The position numbers and the translations under genes are program-made. From Macrotis lagotis (lineage: Eukaryota > Chordata > Mammalia > Peramelemorphia > Peramelidae), in NCBI RefSeq assembly GCF_037893015.1, contig NC_133660.1:279722067-279786066 (forward strand): DNA of 64,000 nt. The letters are read 5' to 3'. The notes beneath the pieces are model-generated. The model did not search any database and was not told the origin of the DNA. It saw nothing but the letters and a program-made list of their open reading frames with translations. Positions 54,475 through 64,000 of this stretch are shown one piece after another (within the stretch, counting starts at the first letter, position 1; every line of letters begins with the position of its first letter).

Positions 54475-54725
54475 CATTTAATTACTTTTCAATTACAAAA
54501 AAAATCTATTTCCTCCCCTCTCTCTAAGTTGTTATTTGTGGGGTGGGGGGGGAGAAAAGGGAAGAAGAAAGAGGAGTTGAGAAAGTAAACTAGAAGAAAG
54601 AGGCGGAAAAAGAAGGAAGAGGAAGAAAAGGAAGAGGAGAAAGTAAAGCAGGAGAAAGAGGAGGAAAAGAAGGAAGAAGAAGAGGAGGAGGAAGAAGAAG
54701 AAAAAGAGCAAGAGAAGGAAGTGGG
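54475..54725. repeat. purine tract (GAA/GAG)n
   Basis: 54475-54535 (TTTAATTACTTTTCAATTAC) may be a short antisense L1 end. 54545-54725 is purine-only apart from a few T and C bases. Confidence 0.85.
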
Positions 54726-54754
54726 ATATGTCTCTGCACCACCAGAGTCTAGGA

Positions 54755-54920
54755 GAGTACTGAGTATACAACAAGTGCTTCACAAATACTTGGGATGGTC
54801 ATTTGAGAGTTGAATATTTTGTCTAAATCCTTCCATCACAATTGGGGAAACTGAGGTCCAGAGAAGGAAGGGACTTGACCAAAGCAGCACAGTGAAGCAG
54901 TAGAGCTAGAATTGTGGAAT
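54755..54920. repeat. L2 tail and MIR scrap
   Basis: ACAACAAGTGCTTCACAAAT (+), then AATTGGGGAAACTGAGGTCC and GGGACTTGACCAAAGCAGCA (-). Confidence 0.6.
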
Positions 54921-55764
54921 GAATGGATTCCCTCTCCCTGCCTTCAGGGGTCTACTCAGGGCACCCACTCCATAGTAGTCAGGACTGACCTGGTGGTCCT
55001 TCCTACAATGTGTCCAGATTCCCACCTGAGGGCAGCTCTGTCTGGAAAGGGAGTCACCTCACCAGTCAGGGGTATCCTACCTTTTGGGGATAGATGCATT
55101 GTCAGAGCCTGGTGGGGGATGGAGGACACCCAGGGCAGCTTGTTCTAGGCTGGATTCCCCCCACCCCCTTCCTTTCTCCCACCCATTCTTCTTTATCTGT
55201 GGTTGCTACCTGGCCCTCCAACTCTCCCTTCTTCAAATTTTGGGAGGGAGGGGTCTCCTGGAAATGGATCAGCCTTTGTCCTATTGTTGGTCATTTAATC
55301 TCTGACTTGGATGCATTTATAGATGATTGAAAAGTAGGGGTGAAGGTTGGAAAGAGGGAAGAGAAAGTCTCTGGAAGGTTGGGGTACCACAAGTACATGT
55401 TTGTACATGGAGTCAAATGGCAATATTTTAAAAAATATATAATAAATCAAAAAGATGTTTTCTTTCCACCAACTTGAGAATATCAAGTTCTCCTAAGCCA
55501 GGTTGGGAAGGGGGTGAGTCCAAGGCCAGGTGGGGAAGCCCTCCCTAGGCCTGGGTCAGGGGACCAGCAGGACTGAAGGAGGAACTTGTGGGAGACTTAG
55601 GAGGTTCTGGGCCCTAATTTCTCCCTCTTTGATTGAGGATAGGGGTGCCCCTAGGAGAGCTGATTCTTTGGGGGTTCAACCCCAAAAGAACCCCTCCCAC
55701 CTCTGCCTTTGTAATTGGCCCCCCTGAGTGAAACCCAAGGTTCTGATTTGAGATTCTCAAATAA
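54921..55764. other. unique sequence
   Basis: No repeat or gene recognised. 55425-55450 is AT-rich. Confidence 0.5.
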
Positions 55765-58033
55765 TTCTGTGTGTATGTGTGAGTGTGTGCATAGGATTGT
55801 GTTTGTGTGAGGGAGTGGGAGTATATGTGTATGTGTGTGTGACTATATGTGTCAATGTGAGTGTGTGACTGTGTGTGTATGAGTGTGACTGTGTGAGTGA
55901 GTGTGTGGAGGGAGTGGGAGTATGTATGTATGAGTGTGTGACTATGTGTGTGAGTGTGAGTGTGTATAGGAGTGTTCGTGTGGGGGAGTGGGAGTATGTG
56001 TGTCTGTGACTATGTGTGTCGATGTGAGTGTGTGACTGTGTGTGAGTGTGACTATGTGTGAGTGAGTGTGTGTGGAAGTGTGTGTGTGTATGACTATGTG
56101 TGATGATGTGTGTGTATGTATATGAGAGTGTGTCTCTATGTGATTGTGTGTGTGTGACTATGTGAGTGAGTGTGGGGGGGAGTGGGAGTATGCATGTATG
56201 AGTGTGTGACTATGTGTATGAGTGTGGCTATGTATGAGTGTGAGTGTGTATAGGAGTGTTTGTGTGGGGGAGTGGGAGTATGTGTGTCTGTGACTGTGTC
56301 GATGTGAGTGTGTGACTGTGTGTGTATGAGTGTGACTGTGTGAGTGAGTGTGTGGAGGGAGTGGGAGTATGTATGTATGAGTGTGTGACTATGTGTGTGA
56401 GTGTGACTATGTGTGAGTGTGAGTGTGTATAGGAGTGTTCATGTGGGGGAGTGGGAGTATGTGTGTCTGTGACTATGTGTGTCGATGTGAGTGTGTGACT
56501 GTGTGTGAGTGTGACTATGTGTGAGTGAGTATGTGTGGAAGTGTGCATGTGTATGACTATGTGTGATGATGTGAGTGTGTGTATGTATATGAGTGTGTCT
56601 CTATGTGATTGTGTGTGTGTGTGACTGTGTGAGTGAGTATGGGGGGAGTGGGAGTATGCATGTATGAGTGTGTGACTATGTGTATGAGTATGACTATGTA
56701 TGAGTGTGAGTGTGTATAGGAGTGTTTGTGTGGGGGAGTGGGAGTATGTGTGTCTGTGACTATGTGTGTCGATGTGAGTGTGTGACTGTGTGTGAGTGTG
56801 ACTATGTGTGAGTGAGTGTGTGTGGAAGTGTGCGTGTGTATGACTATGTGTGATGATGTGTGTGTATGTATATGAGAGTGTGTCTCTATGTGATTGTGTG
56901 TGTGTGACTATGTGAGTGAGTGTGTGGGGGGAGTGGGAGTATGTATGTATGAGTGTGTGACTATGTGTGTGAGTGTGACTATGTGTGAGTGTGTGGAAGT
57001 GTGCATGTGTATGACTATGTGTGATGATGTGAGTGTGTGTATGTATATGAGAGTGTGTCTCTATGTGATTTTGTGTGTGTGTGTGTGACTGTGTGAGTGA
57101 GTGGGGGGAGTGGGAGTATGTGTGTCTATGACTGTGTGTGAGTGTGATTATGTGTGAGTGTGAGTGTGTATAGGAGTGTTCGTGTGGGGGAGTGGGAGTA
57201 TGTCTGTCTGTGACTATGTGTGTCAATGTGAGTGTGTGAGTGTGACTATGTGTGAGTGAGTGTGTGTGGAAGTGTGCATGTGTATGACTATGTGTGATGA
57301 TGTGAGTGTGTGTATGTATATGAGAGTGTGTGTCTCTATGTGATTGTGTGTGTGTGTGTGACTGTGTGAGTGAGTATGGGGGGAATGGGAGTATGTATGT
57401 ATGAGTGTGTGACTATGTGTATGAGTGTGACTATGTATGAGTGTGAGTGTGTATAAGAGTGTTTGTGTGGGGGAGTGGGAGTATGTGTGTCTGTGATTAT
57501 GTGTGTCGATGTGAGTGTGTGACTGTGTGTGAGTGTGACTATGTGTGAGTGAGTGTGTGTGGAAGTGTGCATGTGTATGACTATGTGTGATGATGTGAGT
57601 GTGTGTATGTATATGAGAGTGTGTGTCTCTATGTGATTGTGTGTGTGTGTGTGACTGTGTGAGTGAGTATGGGGGGAATGGGAGTATGTATGTATGAGTG
57701 TGTGACTATGTGTATGAGTGTGACTATGTATGAGTGTGAGTGTGTATAAGAGTGTTTGTGTGGGGGAGTGGGAGTATGTGTGTCTGTGACTATGTGTGTC
57801 GATGTGAGTGTGTGACTGTGTGTGAGTGTGACTATGTGTGAGAGTGTGTGTGGAAGTGTGCATGTGTATGACTATGTGTGATGATGTGAGTATGTGTATG
57901 TATATGAGAGTGTGTCTCTGTGATTGTGTGTGTGACTGTGTGAGTGAGTGTGGGGGGAGTGGGAGTATGTATGTATGAGTGTGTGACTATGTGTGCGAGT
58001 GTGACTACGTGTGAGAGTGTGTGTGTGTGTCTC
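55765..58033. repeat. 2.3-kb TG-rich array with ~285-bp higher-order period
   Basis: Built from TGTGTGAGTG, TGACTATGTG, TATGAGTGTG and GGGGGAGTGGGAGTATG blocks. The anchor GTGTATAGG/AAGAGTGTT starts at 55962, 56246, 56425, 56712, 57166, 57449 and 57742. Spacings are 284, 179, 287, 454, 283 and 293. The - strand is open for 332 and 175 codons of His/Thr/Ser only because the repeat lacks stops. Confidence 0.95.
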
Positions 58034-58079
58034 CTCCTTCCCCTTCCCCTGCAGAGCGCCCCTCTCTCAATGAGAAGCA

Positions 58080-58300
58080 AGGCTGTGAGGCCCTTCGGAA
58101 ACATTTTAAAGCAGAGAGGGAGGGAGGGCGGGCAGGAGGAAAGGCCCCAGCCCTCCTGGAATCCCAGGGCCAGAGCCCCTCCACATTATTTCAGCGGTTA
58201 ATTAGCAATGAATGCCTTCCTTTGGGAATTGGGTGAAGGAGGATAAAAGAGGAGGCTGGAAGACAGACATAACAAGCAGGGGGTGGGGGGAGGAGGGGAG
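58080..58300. promoter_or_regulatory. possible conserved non-coding element
   Basis: TTCGGAAACATTTTAAAGCA, TTCAGCGGTTAATTAGCAAT (TTAATTAG at 58198-58205), GAATGCCTTCCTTTGGGAAT, AGACAGACATAACAAGC. It begins where the TG array ends. Confidence 0.38.
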
Positions 58301-58654
58301 GCGGGGCTGGAGGGGGAGGGGGGCAGAATGGGTGGCTTATCAAATTCCAGGAATACCAGACCCCAGGGAGGAAGGGAGGGAGGGGGTGATGCTCTGATCT
58401 GGCCTGCCCTGCCCTGCCCTGCCCCTGCTGGCTGGGGAGGGGGGGAAGGGGAGAGCCATTTGTTGACACCTGTTTGAAAGGCTGGGGGCCCACAGGGGAG
58501 CATCCCCTCAGAGAGGCAGGCTCCCTGGTCCTCTGGTATTGGGGGCAGGGTGGAAGACCCCAGTGTAGGCAGTCAGTGGTTGGAGCTTTCCAGGGGCACA
58601 TTGGTCCCAAATAGGGAAAGGCTATGTCCAGGTCTTGAGGGACTGGGGGGGATG
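58301..58654. other. GC-rich unique sequence
   Basis: GGTGGCTTATCAAATTCCAG and CATTTGTTGACACCTGTTTG are small motif-like islands. (CCCTG)n at 58403-58427. Confidence 0.45.
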
Positions 58655-58815
58655 GAATGAATGAATGAATAAATGAACAAACGAATGAATGAAGAAGTAT
58701 CTCTCACATACTTCCTATGTTTGAGTTGTTTTAAGTGCTGGGGGACATAGAAATGTGGGTGGCTCCTACTCTCAAGTAGCTTAATCTCTAAAAGGAGGAA
58801 TAAACAAGGCAGAGC
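58655..58815 (-). repeat. L2 3' end, with (GAAT)n
   Basis: GAATGAATGAATAAATGAAC, ACATACTTCCTATGTTTGAG, TACTCTCAAGTAGCTTAATC. Confidence 0.65.
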
Positions 58816-59192
58816 ATGGAGGCAAGGGGGGGCAAAGGGGCCCCATGTGCACCTATACATGCTTCCACCAGTGACAATGATAGACCTGGTCTGAACCCAG
58901 GATGCCTCTGAGGAGCCCCTCCCAAGGGACTTGACACCCTAGGATTGGGGAAGGGGGTCTCCCCACCATGATAGAACCCCAAAGGTATTTGCTTCTGAGA
59001 AGCATCCACTCCACTGGTGGTCTCAAGCCTGGCCAAGATAGACCCCTCTCCACAGTAAAGGCCAAAGAGACTGGCTTAAGGGTTAGCGCTTGCTCCCAAT
59101 TGATGGGATCCTTCCCTTCAAACATGGGCCACTTCCAGAAGGTTTAAAAACAAAACAAAACCCCCAAAAGCCAAACCCTCAGACTGTGCTTT
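58816..59192. other. unique sequence
   Basis: Nothing recognised. Confidence 0.5.
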
Positions 59193-59385
59193 GCTGACAA
59201 ATGTTTAACAATGGGCTCTTGCAAATATACACATACTAAACTTTTAGGACTGCCCTGTGTTAATGACTTCTCCAAGGTATTCTTAAGTGCATGTAATAAT
59301 GAATAATCGAGGAATCGACCCCAATTGGTTTAGTTTGCTGTTTTCCAAGGGGTTCATGCTGAAATGTTAACAATCGGCTCCTGCC
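59193..59385. repeat. dispersed repeat bounded by an AAATGTTTAACAA motif
   Basis: GACAAATGTTTAACAATGGG at 59196 and GAAATGTTAACAATCGGCTC at 59361 bracket about 145 bases. The same arrangement is at 19061-19240. The family is not recognised. Confidence 0.6.
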
Positions 59386-59639
59386 ATACTAGCTGCTTGC
59401 CACAGACTTGGGCTTCAGGAACACACAAAGGACATGCAAAGCAAACATTCAGTATCCTCGGTGGGTAGAAAGAGTCATCAGGCAGAAGAGGCCTCTGAAC
59501 CTGGGCTCTGTGAACTCATGAAGATGGGATGACTGGATTTCAAGGTACTCTGTTTCCTGAAGTCCTTTGTTTTTTAAGACACAGTTATGAAAAGGGGGTG
59601 CCCAAGGGGTCCCAGGGTCCACAAAGGGTTAAGAAACCC
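59386..59639. other. unique sequence
   Basis: Nothing recognised. Confidence 0.5.
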
Positions 59640-60005
59640 TGGGCCTCTTGCAGGAGCAAGCTCCTGAACTGAACTTTAAATGTTACTGGGGATGACAAGA
59701 GACAGAGAAGACCACATGCTAGGCGTGGGGCACGGCCAGTGCAAAGGCTTGGAGGTGGGAGATCCTAGTGATCATAGCTAGCACTCAGAGTGTTTAAAGG
59801 TTTGCGAAGTGCTCTATGTATATCATCTCATTGAGCTTCATTGAGCCCATGTGGTAGACGGTCTTGCTGTCCTCGTTTTCCAATGAGGAAGCAGGAAGGC
59901 AGAGGTAAAGTGACTTGTCCAGGATCTCTCGGCTAGTAGATGTTTGAAGCAGGATGTGCACTCGGATCTTCCCGACTCCGGCCTCTCTCCTCTGTGGCAT
60001 CGTCT
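59640..60005 (-). repeat. L2 fragment then MIR copy
   Basis: 59655-59775: TGGGGATGACAAGAGACAGA, GGCCAGTGCAAAGGCTTGGA (L2). 59780-60005: TTAAAGGTTTGCGAAGTGCT, TCCAATGAGGAAGCAGGAAG, GTGACTTGTCCAGGATCTCT (MIR). Confidence 0.75.
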
Positions 60006-60058
60006 CGCTGCTTCAAGGACTAGCCACCTCTCAGGTCTCTGGGCCTCTTGATGTTAGG

Positions 60059-60709
60059 CTACCATTGGGAACAACCAATGACAATAGCCACCAGCGAGGT
60101 CAATAGCCACCAGCGAGGTCGCCGACTACTCTGAGAACTGGAGACAATCTGCTTCAGCTTCTCCACCTTTGCCTGTATTGCTTGTGTTGGTGAGATCATG
60201 CAAGCTGGCTCAGCCCATGGGCCCTCAGGGAGTGTGGACGGCTCCAGACAACCTGCCCCCATAGCTGCCCCCTGGCTCTGAGGGCTTGGCTGGCAGGGGG
60301 TAGGGGGTCTTCCACTCAGAGGACAGGGAAGGGGATTTACAAAGCTAGAGGTTTTAGGGTAGACTATCCCTTGTTCTTCAGAGGGGAAAACTGAATCCTG
60401 GAGAGGGAAGGGGGCTTGGGAGTCTGGATGGAGTCTGGAATGTCTGTGACAACTCAGGGCTTCTCTCAGATGCTTGCTATATTCATCCCTGAAACAGGGT
60501 CTTTGAAGAACTGCTCCATATCGGGTGCCCAGATGAGACCCCGGGCCAATGGCTAAGGAGGAGGAGAGGGTCCTGGTCTTCAAGGGTCTCCTGGATGTAG
60601 GATTGTGGGGGTATGAATCAAGGTGGAGGGGACCTCTGGGATGGACTCTTCCATTCATTTTCCATGTACCGCACGGCATCAGATCAAGGCCTCCTATTGG
60701 TCCCTTCAT
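60059..60709 (-). other. 216-codon open frame with tail-anchor-like end (unproven)
   Basis: This is the longest frame outside repeats and GC-rich chance frames. The last 40 residues read AKVEKLKQIVSSSQSSRRPR then WWLLTSLVAIVIGCSQW: a short heptad-like helix, a basic stretch, a hydrophobic run, stop. If split, CAATACAG (- strand, near 60174) could be an acceptor. The hydrophobic run depends on a 19-bp tandem duplication (60082-60119), which shifts the frame. The N-terminal 170 residues are Pro/Ser/Arg-rich with no domain. It could be a terminal exon, a pseudogene or chance; I lean to chance. Confidence 0.2.
60082..60119. repeat. perfect 19-bp tandem duplication
   Basis: CAATAGCCACCAGCGAGGT occurs twice without change (60082-60100 and 60101-60119), implying a recent event. 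Confidence 0.97.
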
Positions 60710-60894
60710 TCAGAATAGAGGAATGAGAGTGTGATCATCTGCCTCCAGGGAGCCTCACCTGAGAGCCCATCCGGAAAGCACCATCGAGGCTGGCTGCCGC
60801 CCTATGGACGTACGGTGGGACAGTGAGGCCCAGAGAGGGCAGTGGTCGGCCAGGTCAGCCGAGTTGGACATTGGACTCCAAACTGAATGAGTCT

Positions 60895-61724
60895 GGTCGC
60901 ACACATGCACACACACACACTCACAGACAGAAACACACACATATTCATACTCTCCCAAACACCATCACACATGCACAGTCACACACATTCACATACATGC
61001 ACAGTCACACATGTGCTTATGCAACATAGTCATGCACACACACTCACACACTCAGTGCACGTACACATACTCACATACAACTCACACACTTACATGTGCA
61101 CCTACACACATTCACATGCATACAACTCACACAACTCACTCACATGCACTTACACATGTGCACAGCCTCACACACATACACACAATGCACACACTTACAT
61201 TTGCATCCATACACACACTCACATGCACGTACAAACATTCACATACCTGCAACTCTCATGCATTTACACACATGCACATATTCACTCATACACAGTCACA
61301 CATTCACACACACTCATATACATACAACTCACACATTTACATGTGTACCTACACAATTCACTCACACACATGTGCACACACACTCACACACTCACAAAAT
61401 ACAACTAACACGCTTACAGGTGCACCTATAGACATACTCACACGTGCACATTCACATACACCCACTTCACACACACATATACAAGTCACTCACATGCATA
61501 CTCATACATGTGAACATGCACACCACATATCTACAACTCACACACATTAGCACACATACACACATTCACTCACACACTCACACATGTGCACATACACACT
61601 CACTCACACACTGCCTCACAAATCCATATGCAAGCTTCATTCAAACAGGTGTGCAGGCACACTCACATGTGCACACACACAGCATACACATTTGCACACA
61701 CGTGCCCATGCACCTACACTCACA

Positions 61725-61784
<60 letters not shown>

Positions 61785-61790
61785 TGGCTG
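60895..61790. repeat. 0.9-kb CA-rich array
   Basis: CACACACTCACA, CACATGCA and TCACACACATTCACAT blocks end in a pure CA run (61738-61780). It lies 2.9 kb from the TG array and is complementary in sense. His/Thr/Ser frames up to 219 codons are artefacts. Confidence 0.95.
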
Positions 61791-62029
61791 TCTCCGCCCA
61801 GGTCCAGAGGACAGCCCACTCTCAGGCTGTCCAGCCAGGAGCAGGGCCAGCCGGGAGCAGGGGCAGGGCTGACAGAGCCCTCGTCCAGGCCTCCCTCACA
61901 CTGGCCGGGGTGGGGGGCAGGGGGGAGAGAGAGCCCAGGCCTTCCCAGGCCCCCTTTCCCAGAGGCCTCTCTGTGGGGAGGCCAGAGGGTGCTGTGAGGT
62001 GTCACCCCTCATTCCCAGGAGATAGATGG
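61791..62029. other. GC-rich unique sequence
   Basis: Nothing recognised. Confidence 0.5.
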
Positions 62030-62335
62030 CCCGGAGCGATCCCTCCCGACCCACGAGGGGGTGGGGGCCATTTAGAGGCCACCTTATCTCCCAAGTCACC
62101 CTTAATTGAAGCTTCAGAGAAAGAAAAAGGGAGCGGGCTCATCTGGGTGGGAGCTGACACTGGCGCTAACCCCCAGACATCCATCTCCCCTTGTCAGCCA
62201 GGGCCCAATCCCCTTCTCTGGGGGAGGGCCCCCGGCTTTCACTGATTACCTATTTCCCAAATTAACTGGGAAGCAGCTTTTGTTTGCCAGATTCCAGAGG
62301 ATTATGCAAAATCTGCAGGCCTGGGAGAAGGAAGC
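62030..62335. promoter_or_regulatory. possible conserved enhancer-like element
   Basis: GATAGATGGCCCGGAGCGAT, GGCCACCTTATCTCCCAAGT (GATA), CACCCTTAATTGAAGCTTCA, TTCACTGATTACCTATTTCC, AAATTAACTGGGAAGCAGC, GGATTATGCAAAATCTGCAG (octamer-like, 62301-62311). Repeat-free up to the (GGA)n tract. Confidence 0.42.
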
Positions 62336-62342
62336 CTTCCAA

Positions 62343-62432
62343 GGAGGAGGAGGAGGGAGGAGGAGGAGGAGGAGGAGGAGGAGGAGGAGGAGGAGGAGGA
62401 GGAGGAGGAGGAGGAGGAGGAGGAGGAGGAGG
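62343..62432. repeat. (GGA)n trinucleotide repeat, about 30 units
   Basis: One interruption near 62354, then uninterrupted for about 76 bases. G-rich, so quadruplex-prone. Poly-Gly, Arg or Ser frames are artefacts. Confidence 0.97.
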
Positions 62433-63339
62433 CCCTTTCTCTGGCCAGGGACAAAGGCCGGGCCCTGATCCCAGAGGTGGGGGACCTGGGGGTCAAAGGA
62501 CCCTTGCTCGGGGTTCCTGGAACAAAAAGGCCCCAAAGTTCAGCATCCTCTCTCCCTTGCCACCAAGGTAGTGTCCCCTAGGCCGCCCCGAGCAATGTCA
62601 TCCCATGTGTGATTGTTATTCATTGTTAGTAGGGAGGCAGAATTTGAACTCAGAGTTTGGGACTTGGACCTTTCTTCTTTCCCTGGTATCCCACGCCGTC
62701 TCTGAATTTCTCATTTTCCTCTTTCTCACAGCCCATGCTGGTCCTCACGATCCACAACGCACAGTCCGTGTAATCGATGCTTATGAATCTATACCACAGC
62801 TTGTTCCGGGCTGCCGGGCCCTGGGGCCTCACTTTGTGTCACTTGGAAGGACATTCACTGAATCCCTCATGCCAGGCCCTCCCTAGGTTTAGAGCTTTCT
62901 GGGAAGGTTGGTCAAATCTTGGACAAGGTAACAAGACCCTGGACTGCCCTGGGGAATGAATGGGGCTGCAGGGGCTGGAAATGGAGACCTGGGTCTTCTG
63001 GAAAGTGCCCAGGCCCTCAGGTGTTGGAAGGATGTATGGGCACTCCTGCACGGTGGGAGACTCCCTACGTGCCCCTAGTTGGAGGCAGCGAATGCCCACT
63101 GCTCAGAGGCCCAGGGCGGAAAGTGGCTGCCGTCCAAACATGCACATGGTCATCTAGGTCAAATGACTTTACCAGGGACACGCAGTGAGTAAGTGTCTGA
63201 AGCAGGATCCTTTCCAGACTCAGTTTCCTCTTAGATAAAAGAAGACCATTAATACTCTTGGCAAGCCTATCAGGAGGGTGCTTCAAGTGCTTGGGCAAGT
63301 CTGACCACCGAGAGTCCCTGGATCTATTCTCTGCTGCAG
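62433..63339. other. low-repeat sequence
   Basis: 62635-62655 (GGCAGAATTTGAACTCAGAG) and 63150-63260 (ACTTTACCAGGGACACGCAG) are MIR scraps. No gene. Confidence 0.45.
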
Positions 63340-63451
63340 AATGGACTGTCAGCCCTCGGACATTGAGGCTACAGAGGCCAGAGACCTTCTGAGTCAGAAG
63401 ACCCCCCCAGACCCCCACTGGCCAGCAAGTCCAACCTGCCCATTTCTCAAG

Positions 63452-63505
63452 GTCTTCCAAGGAAATGTGGCAGAAAAAAACAAGGCAGATAAATTGGAAG
63501 AAATG
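63452..63505 (+). CDS. possible 54-bp internal coding exon
   Basis: The acceptor-like CCCATTTCTCAAG (to 63451) and the consensus donor ATG|GTAAGT (63506-63511) enclose exactly 18 codons, VFQGNVAEKNKADKLEEM. The exon is phase 0 at both ends and charged, unlike nearby chance frames. A longer version would start after GCTGCAG (63339), giving 166 bases with an ATG at 63341 and the same frame open throughout. I recognise no family, and the polypyrimidine tract is modest. It could equally be a cryptic site or a lncRNA exon. Confidence 0.22.
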
Positions 63506-63511
63506 GTAAGT

Positions 63512-64000
63512 CCTTCCCAGGGTTCCCCAGGGGCTTCTGAGGGGGCTTCAGATTATTGGGGTGTGGGGAGGAGGGGATTTGACAAGAGGCCCCATTTCAA
63601 GTAAAAACCCCACAAAAGGGAGAGGGATAACATCTTTAAAGAGAGAGAGTTTGCGTTTGTGTATTTATGTTTATGTATATTTGTGTATCTGAGTCTTTGT
63701 GTGCATGTTTGTCTATTGGTGTGCTGTGTCTTTGTGTCTGGGCTTTTGTGCGTTTGTGTTTGTATATTGGGTTTGGGAGGGGCAGGCTGGCTGGGAGGAG
63801 CTGCTTCACCCCCCCTCCCATTTTTTGCTTATTCTGGGAAATTATATTATGTATAAATCACAGCTCACCAATGCGGGCAACCTAAAATTCCTTCCACCTC
63901 TAGGGAAACTGAGGTTGCAGCCTGGGTCCCTCACTTAGCTAAAAAGGAGAAGAATGCTCTTTGAGCTTCTGTGCTCAAGCCCAAGAGAGAAAGGGCTCTG
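63512..64000. other. sequence to the right edge, with TG-rich tract
   Basis: 63645-63775 is imperfect TTTGTGT/TTTATGT repeat. 63885-63940 may be a MIR scrap (AGGGAAACTGAGGTTGCAGC). If the exon above is real, this would be intron. Confidence 0.5.

Noticed and set aside
56228..57863. 332- and 175-codon His/Thr/Ser-rich frames on the - strand
   Set aside because: They are the antisense of the TG array, which has almost no stop codons in that frame. Composition is purely repeat-driven.
60887..62245. His/Thr-rich + strand frames up to 219 codons
   Set aside because: Products of the CA array; the last one merely reads on into GC-rich DNA.
62106..62571. poly-Arg, poly-Gly and poly-Ser frames
   Set aside because: All frames of one (GGA)n tract.

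Overview
The window reads as intergenic or intronic DNA of a marsupial, most likely an Australian one and possibly dasyurid-like. The evidence is the repeat content: tRNA-derived SINEs whose consensus runs from a head like GGCAGCTAGGTGGCACAGTG to a tail like CTTAACCCCATTGCCTTGCA, marsupial-style L1 3' ends, and many old L2, L3/CR1 and MIR/core-SINE copies. No bacterial, organellar or phage signal was seen. I find no host protein-coding gene that I would defend. Most long open frames lie in simple repeats or on the wrong strand of retrotransposons. Family names come from remembered consensus patterns, so copy boundaries are usually good to about 20-50 bases.

Layout. 0-4 kb: dinucleotide repeats, MIR and L2 scraps, a 61-bp minisatellite and a 1.2-kb AT-rich array. 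4.4-6.8 kb: an L3/CR1 element broken by an L1 3' end (which carries its own SINE) and by an L2 3' end. 7-16 kb: MIRs, composite SINEs, L3 and L2 pieces, and two unique blocks that look like conserved non-coding DNA. 16.3-21.9 kb: an L2-dense block with an antisense YVDD reverse transcriptase motif, nested SINEs and a 38-bp tandem repeat. 22-35 kb: old repeats with unique blocks near 25.7, 29.2 and 31.7 kb. 35-42 kb: the lowest repeat density, with several unique blocks carrying GATA, homeobox and CCAAT-type motifs. 42-55 kb: L1 3' ends, an inverted pair of composite SINEs, long purine or pyrimidine tracts, and a clean 5'-truncated L1 inserted in an L2 with a 14-bp target duplication. 55.8-58.0 kb: a 2.3-kb TG-rich array with a higher-order period near 285 bp. 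58-64 kb: more unique blocks, a 0.9-kb CA-rich array in the complementary sense to the TG array, a (GGA)n tract, and a possible 54-bp coding exon at 63.45 kb.

How it fits together. The host sequence most resembles a regulatory landscape: islands of unique, motif-rich DNA separated by retrotransposon debris. The insertion order can be read in several nests (SINE in L1 in L3; L1 in L2; SINE in L2; SINE in SINE). Nothing here forms an operon, pathway or defence system. The best leads are the large complementary TG/CA arrays, the motif-rich unique blocks and two possible exons. Conservation and RNA data, which I cannot consult, would decide them.
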